From: Pestalotiopsis fici W106-1
Taxonomy: Eukaryota; Ascomycota; Sordariomycetes; Amphisphaeriales; Sporocadaceae
DNA: 64,000 bases
NCBI RefSeq assembly: GCF_000516985.1
Contig: NW_006917095.1
Span: forward strand, 3,360,942-3,424,941
Reading direction: 5' to 3'
Position numbers and translations under genes: made by a program
The notes under the pieces: model-generated
Database searches by the model: none
Told to the model about the DNA's origin: nothing
The model's input: the letters and a program-made list of their open reading frames with translations, nothing else
Part shown: piece after piece, positions 57,942 to 64,000 of the stretch
Layout of the letters: each line of letters opens with the position of its first letter
Position numbering within the stretch: the first letter of the stretch is position 1

Positions 57942-58077
57942 AGTTCATAGGTTCAAGTTTACTACATGCTTCAGTCCTCACACCTGACTACCTACAGCAT
58001 CTCTCTTTTGTAGATCGGGGGATCAACCCAGACATCTGTCATACGCTATTTCAATCTCATCTTCCCTTTACATTGGC

Positions 58078-61000
58078 TCAGGTCAGATAGGTATTCCATA
58101 GGAACGCTCCTAGAAAGCCAATCAACAATGCCATGGTACGCGGGCTTATCATGAACTGATTTTCTTTGGCCGTGGAGTTTGTCGTCTGTCGGACTGTGTT
58201 TGTAGCCAGCTCGTCGTCACCCGAATCTGCTAGAACACCCTTAGCCAAGGTTCTCGACCCCTCACCATGATCAGACTCCTGCCGACGAAACTGGGAGTTC
58301 TGCAGTAGTCTTGCCGTGTTGCTCAGCGTCTCGGCCGTCATAACTTGCGACTCGCTTGTAGTGGCAATATTGACTGCAATGCTGATAGTGTTTTTTATCT
58401 AGCGCTGAATGTCAGTCCAATATTCACGCGGCCAACATGCTGTAACGGGAGGAGCGACATACCTGTCGGCCATTAAGCGGCACCTCGGCCAAAGTTTGCA
58501 GAGCATCCTGAGTAACATCCACCTTGATTCTCTTGGACTTGCGCGCATTCTCCATCAAGCTATCCCAAACTCTGTAACGTGAAGCAGTATCGAGACTGAA
58601 ATACTGAAGGGAGAGGTGGATTCGGCCTGACAACAGACAACGTTGTAATTAGCAAACGTCGATCATCAAATGGTGGCACACCAACTTTGAAAGGCCTCAT
58701 CAATGACTTGAGCTTGGTTGGTGGTCAAGATGAGAATGCCCTGGTAGTATTCGAGCTCTCTAAGAAAGACGGAAACTATCGCATTTCTTTCAATGTCTGT
58801 CGTTGTTCGCTGAGCAAGAAAGACGTCTGCCTCATCTAGCAGAAGCACTGCCTTCCAGTGGCTTGCTAGCTTGAGGATGCTAGACAATTTGTCGTGAATC
58901 TTGGTCGCCTCGTGGCCCAGTGCTCCACTGGATATTGCATACAGCGGCATTTTGGCAGTTTCGGCAATCGCTTCGGCCGTCAATGTCTTGCCGGATCCTG
59001 GAGGTCCGTAGAGGAGCCCGACAAGGCCCTTGCCCTTGCCCTTGATGAGATCATCAAAGTCCGAATTTCCTGCACCATGGGCAACGACGAGCTGATATAT
59101 TACATCTTTGAGCGACTTCTCCATGACAAGAGAATCAAATATGGTCCTGTACCAGGCGTCAGTCAGAGGGGTCAAATCTCATCAAGTAGTATATGAAAGT
59201 TTTGGTGAAGAAAAGCAGATGAAATGGTAAACAAATAAGAGAAAACAAGATGAAACTTGAGGGATAGCTAACTCATTCCAATCAATTTCCGACACTCGAT
59301 CAACAGAAAAGGCACCTGCGAATTTGTCAGCAAATCGTGGCAACCCCTACTTCGGACATTGGCGTACCCCAAGTACTATCGCGCAGGCTATATCCATAGA
59401 CAAAGCCAGAGACAAGAAGCATCTGCTTCTTGGACAGCTGAACTCTTCGAGCTGTTGATCGATTTTGTCTAGATGCTGGTAAAGACGTCCACGTTTCGTT
59501 ATCGCTTGATGATGCGCTGCCACTACTGCTGCTGCTGCTGCGATAAAACGGGGGTAAACCTGGTGGAGGGCGCATGATTCCCGGAACTCGAGGGGGTGGA
59601 CGACCTCTTCCGTAGCTTCTGTTCCTCGCGTTATGTTTGCCAGAATCTCCGCCCACAAACTCAAGCATAGCGTCGCTCGCATCTTTCAGAAGCTCCTTGA
59701 GAAGCTCTTCTGACGTGTTTGGGCCCTGCACTCGCATCAGTACTCATGATTTATAGCGAGGGGATAATGATTGAAATACCTCGTGACTCATTGAGAACTC
59801 CGCCATTGATACTCTAGAAATTTTGCGCAGATTGCTGATTGCACTGGAATGTGGCATGACTGGGTTGGATGGATCCATTCGCCGCATCGTCTTGGGATCT
59901 ACCACTACACGCCCGCTGAACTGTGATCTTGTTTTCAGCTTCGATGGGACTTTTACATCATAAAGTAACATGTTTCAGACTTACTGGGTAGTAATCAACC
60001 TTGTCGTGGACCTTGGCCAAACCAGTGCCCTGATGCTCGAGGTGTCGGAAATGAGGTTGCCAGAACTCCAAGGCCTTGACGCTACGCTTCAGGACATTCT
60101 TCATTGCTTCCTCACGTTGTGGGTGGTAATCCAAGGGGATGTATGGAAGATCCCGTATCAGCTTGACACCAGTGAACATTGGGATCCGCAACATCTGGTG
60201 CACGCTTCCTGCCTTGGACCCGTCCCAGATAATGTTCTCTGCCTCCATGATCAAGAAGTTTTGGCCTTGTATGCATTGAACGCTGTGGCTCCGCACGCAC
60301 CAGATGCTCTGAAAGTCAAGTGCATCCGTTCCAACAATCAAGCAATCGGGTGGCAAAATTGCCCACAGGTACTCAAAAGTGATGGAATGAGGTAGCAATG
60401 AGTCTAGAACCGAGACCATTTCTCCATACTGGGTATCAATGAAGTTGAAAGCGGCACCCATCTCGAAGACGGCCGTCTTGTCTCCAACCTCATGGTAATG
60501 CTTCGCAAGGAGCTCGAATTCGGGTCGAGCCCAAAACATGAAACTTGGATCGAGCTATAAGGGCATACGTATGTTATTTACCAGATATTTTGACAAATAA
60601 TACTGTTCGACAAGAATGAACGGGCAATACTGACCTCTGTGATGATATTCTCGGTCAACCCAAAACCTGCTGCCCCACGGAATATGTTTCGCAGGGCGTT
60701 TCGAAGGACTTCTCCAGAAATGATCAAGACGGTTTGGTAATCAGTCATCTCTGGGTTATAGTCTCGACGAACAAAGATGACGCAGTCTTTGTATCTTCTA
60801 GACTCATTCTTGGGTTTTGCAGGCTTCTTCAAAACAAATTGCCGCTTGAATCTGTAGACGGCATCAATATTAGACTCGGTCTGAAGATGGTGGGGATATC
60901 AGTCAATAACAGAATTTGAATCAACGCACCTATCCCAGCTATTGCAAAGCAGGTTAGACTATGAGCGTAACTATAATCATGCCACAAATGGAATGATCAT

Positions 61001-61438
61001 TAGAGGGAATTGAATACATACTATCGGTCTCTAGTCACTATTTCCTGTCGATTGTCTAGGTCTGGGGTTGGATTACCCTCTGACTCGGACCCGGACTCTC
61101 CATCGGTCTCTGCCTTGCCATTAGGTGGCTCTTGCTCGGGAGACTTGTTCTTCATCCCGAAAAACTTGTCAATTGCTGGGCATTGAAAACACAGCGTAAG
61201 CGACATACCCTAGCGCTCAAGAGAGAGAGAGAGGGAAAAGGGTGGTGCTCCATGGAAATTTCTTACCACCAGCCATATCATTGCCAAATTCCTTTTGAAG
61301 TCGTTCAATTACTTTTGGAGAGACTTTTTGATCAACTTGGTGCTCGAATTGCGAAATATCAAAGACATTGTGAGGGCCGTCGGTTGTTTCTTGCTTGGCC
61401 AGAAGGGCCAACTTGTCCCGGTCTGTCATGCTATCCAT
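58078..61438 (-). CDS. Fungal AAA ATPase with N-terminal extension and C-terminal membrane segment
   Basis: Eleven exons read leftward: 61438-61267, 61175-61022, 60938-60930, 60851-60635, 60554-59985, 59920-59780, 59725-59368, 59315-59273, 59146-58686, 58626-58463, 58398-58078; 869 residues in one frame. The N-terminal half follows the layout of large fungal AAA proteins: a basic/acidic leader, a DUF7025-like domain (FWARPEFELLAKHYHE, FSGRVVVDPKTMRRMDP) and a Pro/Ser-rich insert. The AAA module has Walker A LLYGPPGSGKTLTAEAIAE (about 598-616), Walker B VLLLDEADVFLAQR and sensor-1 LILTTNQ. The protein ends with a hydrophobic stretch, MALLIGFLGAFLWNTYL, which would make it tail-anchored. The 9-base exon at 60930-60938 is inferred from phase; an alternative N-terminal splice is possible. 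Confidence 0.85.
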
Positions 61439-62050
61439 TTTTCACGGGATAATGTGATGGTCTTGCCAACTCGTTTGAATGTCAATGACAGAGAGGAAGT
61501 TGCAACAAAAGTTTGTGAGATGTATCTGATATTTGACCAGCGTAATTCGGGATCACTGACAAGGTCAAAGGCAGGCTGGGCGGAGGGGCTGTGCATGCAC
61601 ATATACGTGCTATACAGGCACAAAGAGGCACAGGTGCCTTGAGCGAGCCTTGTGGTCGCTTTCTGCTACCTAGAGTCGCACAATAAGCGGGGTTGATGAT
61701 TGATATTTGAGGCAGACATGCAAGCTGACCAGATCCCACCAATGCTAGCAGACTTTGATTAGTGTAAGCAACTATTAGGCAGACTTTTGCCTGACCACCA
61801 TGATATGATTTGCATGCAAATTGCCTGTAATTGCAAGACATTGTCCATTTTTTGAAAGCGCAACCGGGATCCCAATAGGCCCTTTTCCCTTCCCACCCGT
61901 CTACTGCCCAGGTAGCTATATCACCTACATGCCTACTACGTATACAATCAAGTTTTGCCCCGCGATTCCGTAACTTTTTTACTTTCAACGATGATAATTT
62001 GATCAACTTCTTTCAACCCCTCAAATGATTCAAAATTGAAGCAGATCAAG
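61439..62050. promoter_or_regulatory. Shared divergent promoter of the AAA ATPase and NLR genes
   Basis: A 612-base interval between two divergent start codons, so regulation may be coupled. No clear TATA box or repeat was identified. Confidence 0.5.
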
Positions 62051-64000
62051 ATGGCTGCAGATTTCCTTGGTCTCAGGGTGATATGGCCTCCGGATGGCGC
62101 ACTACCGCCAAAGCACAAATACGAGTACGTTCTTGTTGGCCTTCTCACTGCTGTCATCTTGGCCTGAAAACCTTGGAAATTCTGAAGTTGACTTATTGCA
62201 TTAGTATTGTCTTTGTTCATGGCCTCCATGGAGGGCCAATCTCTGACTGGCAGAATGAAGACGGGGTATGCTGGCCATTGGCACAGTTACCTTTGGACTT
62301 GGGAAACGCACGCATTTTGGCGTTTGGCTATGACCCGAACCGGCTCTCAATCCGCTCCGACGACTTTTACCAAGGCGGTATTGTTTTCGAACCCGGTCAA
62401 ACGCTGCGCATGGCCTTGATGCGCAACCGAATGTCAAAGAAGGTGAGCATGGCATGGACTCTGTTCTCGACTGAGTATATTGTACTTAGTGTATCGCTTC
62501 TAGATACAAGTTCCCCTCGTTCTGATCGGACACGATGTGGGAGGTCTTGTAATCAAAAATGTCAGTACTTCTCACCGTGACCAGATCCACGGATGGCACC
62601 GTAGCTTAGCCATTGATTCTAGGCTCTTTGCTCTTCGCATGTCGACAAGGATGCCGTTGTGCTGAAAAAGACTAAACACGTCATTTTTCTTGAAACGCCA
62701 CATTCCGACCTGAGTTGGGACACTTGGAGACAGATTTCCATGGCTTCTTCCAGCCAAGACAGTATTGGAAGGTGGAAAATCTGGTCTGCTGTCGTTGAAA
62801 GCACACAAAAAGCTTTTCTTGAAATTGCCTCTCGTTTCAACATAACGACGGGACTTGTTGGTGTCAACAATGACACGGCCGACGTTGTAACCAATGTGAG
62901 TACATTTTGGAGAACATACAGTCCTCCAGACCCTGCCTTGGCCGACTTTTGGAGCCGAATTCATAGCTCATTTTCATCACAGATTGAGTCTGAGGCTTTC
63001 AACTTTGCTTCTTTGAATCATGTCAACCGGGCCTTCTTCCCTGGAGCAGACCACAGAAGCATATCTAAGCTTTGCCGGGGAACAGCCAACTACGATCAAT
63101 TGCTCCGCTGTATCCAAGAGGGCATGGAATGCACTACCCAGCTACCGGAGGACATTCAAAGAGTACGGGACTGGCTTGGACGGCGCCCTGATACTCTTAA
63201 CAAAATTGACTATCAAAAGCAGCTCGACCAGTACCACACAGGCACTGGAAAATGGCTCCTGGAACTCGAACTTTTCCGCAAATGGGTCACATTGGAGTCA
63301 CCAAGCCCCATCCTTTGGGTCACCGGTCCCGAGGGCTGTGGAAAATCCGTTCTCTGCGCTACTACTTCTCAGTGGGTGCAACGGACCTCTCAAAAGCCTG
63401 CCGTCGTGTATCTCATGCTAAAATTTGATCACCCCCGGTCCGAATACCAGCTCCTGGTCCAAATTGCCTTACAATTGCTCGACTACCTTGTTGAGCGCGG
63501 ACATGGCGTCGACACAGAGGTATTGTCGGGACTGAATGGGCATCCCGATGGACATGAAAAGATGCTAAAAGTACAGGACTTGATCAAATGTCTCATCCGT
63601 CAATGCCATATTGCATTTGTCTTCATTGATGGTCTGGACGAAGTCAGTCTGGAATTGCAGGGATCATCACAAGGAAAAGCCACCGACATCGACTTGCCAA
63701 AGCAACAACTTCATTCAACTTTGACTTTTCTTGTTGGACTAACAAAAGAAGGTGGAGAAATGCCACTTCGCATATGGTGTAGCTCAAATAGATCAGGCGA
63801 GATGGGGAAATGGATCGACGAATGTGGCGCGCTTGAGCTACCCTTGGATGCGCAATCGCTGGCAGGTGATGTTGCTTCATATGCTCATCACAGGTTAACC
63901 GGTTCTCTGGAAGGGGAAATGCCAAAAGTCGTCGGATCTGAAATACTGGAGACTACCAGTGACAACTTTCTGTTGGCAGCCACTGCTTTGGACAGATTGC
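62051..64000 (+). CDS. NLR-type protein: alpha/beta-hydrolase plus NACHT, cut by window edge
   Basis: Exons 62051-62124, 62205-62442, 62504-62560 and 62623 onward, open to the last base. The N-terminus (MAADFLGLRVIWPPDG, then DIVFVHGLHGGPISDW) is the hydrolase-like effector domain of SesB type seen in fungal NLRs. Its nucleophile elbow reads GHDVGG, with Asp (residue 115) in place of the usual Ser. The block FFPGADHRSISKLCR corresponds to the family's catalytic-His region. The link NKIDYQKQLDQYHTGTGKWL leads into the NACHT domain, with Walker A GPEGCGKS (358-365) and Walker B FVFIDGLDE (D459, D462). The repeat sensor domain expected at the C-terminus lies outside the window. Such proteins control non-self recognition and regulated cell death. 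Confidence 0.88.

Overview
The window is eukaryotic. Genes carry short GT..AG introns of about 47 to 180 bases, spacing is 0.1 to 2 kb, and the protein set is that of a filamentous ascomycete (Sordariomycetes, most likely Hypocreales). I could not fix the species. Where a protein is spliced, I joined exons by reading frame, splice signals and family conservation. All complete spliced models reported sum to a multiple of three.

Layout. 0-4 kb: a HET-domain gene fragment running off the left edge, a 389-bp transposon remnant with terminal inverted repeats (TIRs) and an 8-bp target duplication, and a ten-exon trimethyllysine dioxygenase (carnitine synthesis). 5-14 kb: calcineurin A, a cyclase-family hydrolase, a 2-oxoglutarate oxygenase and a proteasome-assembly chaperone. 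14-21 kb: the rRNA-processing helicase Ecm16/Dhr1, Mediator Med6 and an MMTAG2-like protein. 21.5-28.6 kb: a giant sacsin-like ATPase protein with a C-terminal HELAH motif, then an FAD monooxygenase. 28.6-35.4 kb: a 6.8-kb stretch with no gene I can support, ending at a TATA box and a small gene encoding three copies of an identical octapeptide. 36-50 kb: a housekeeping block of Mss1 (mitochondrial tRNA-modification GTPase), Mak16 (60S biogenesis), Mso1 (exocytosis), Gyp7 (Rab GAP), glucosidase I (ER N-glycan trimming) and an SNRNP27-like splicing protein.

50-64 kb is accessory in character: a decayed FAD-monooxygenase pseudogene, a cytochrome P450, a secreted GMC oxidoreductase, an eleven-exon fungal AAA ATPase with a C-terminal membrane segment, and, divergent from it, an NLR-type gene (alpha/beta-hydrolase plus NACHT) cut by the right edge. 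HET and NLR genes belong to the fungal self/non-self and cell-death repertoire, so both ends of the window touch that system while the middle is conserved housekeeping.

The most original signals are the FGRSGYNK repeat gene with its very long upstream region, the HATPase plus HELAH protein, the NLR with Asp in place of Ser at the hydrolase nucleophile elbow beside its AAA neighbour, and the oxidoreductase group containing a dead member.
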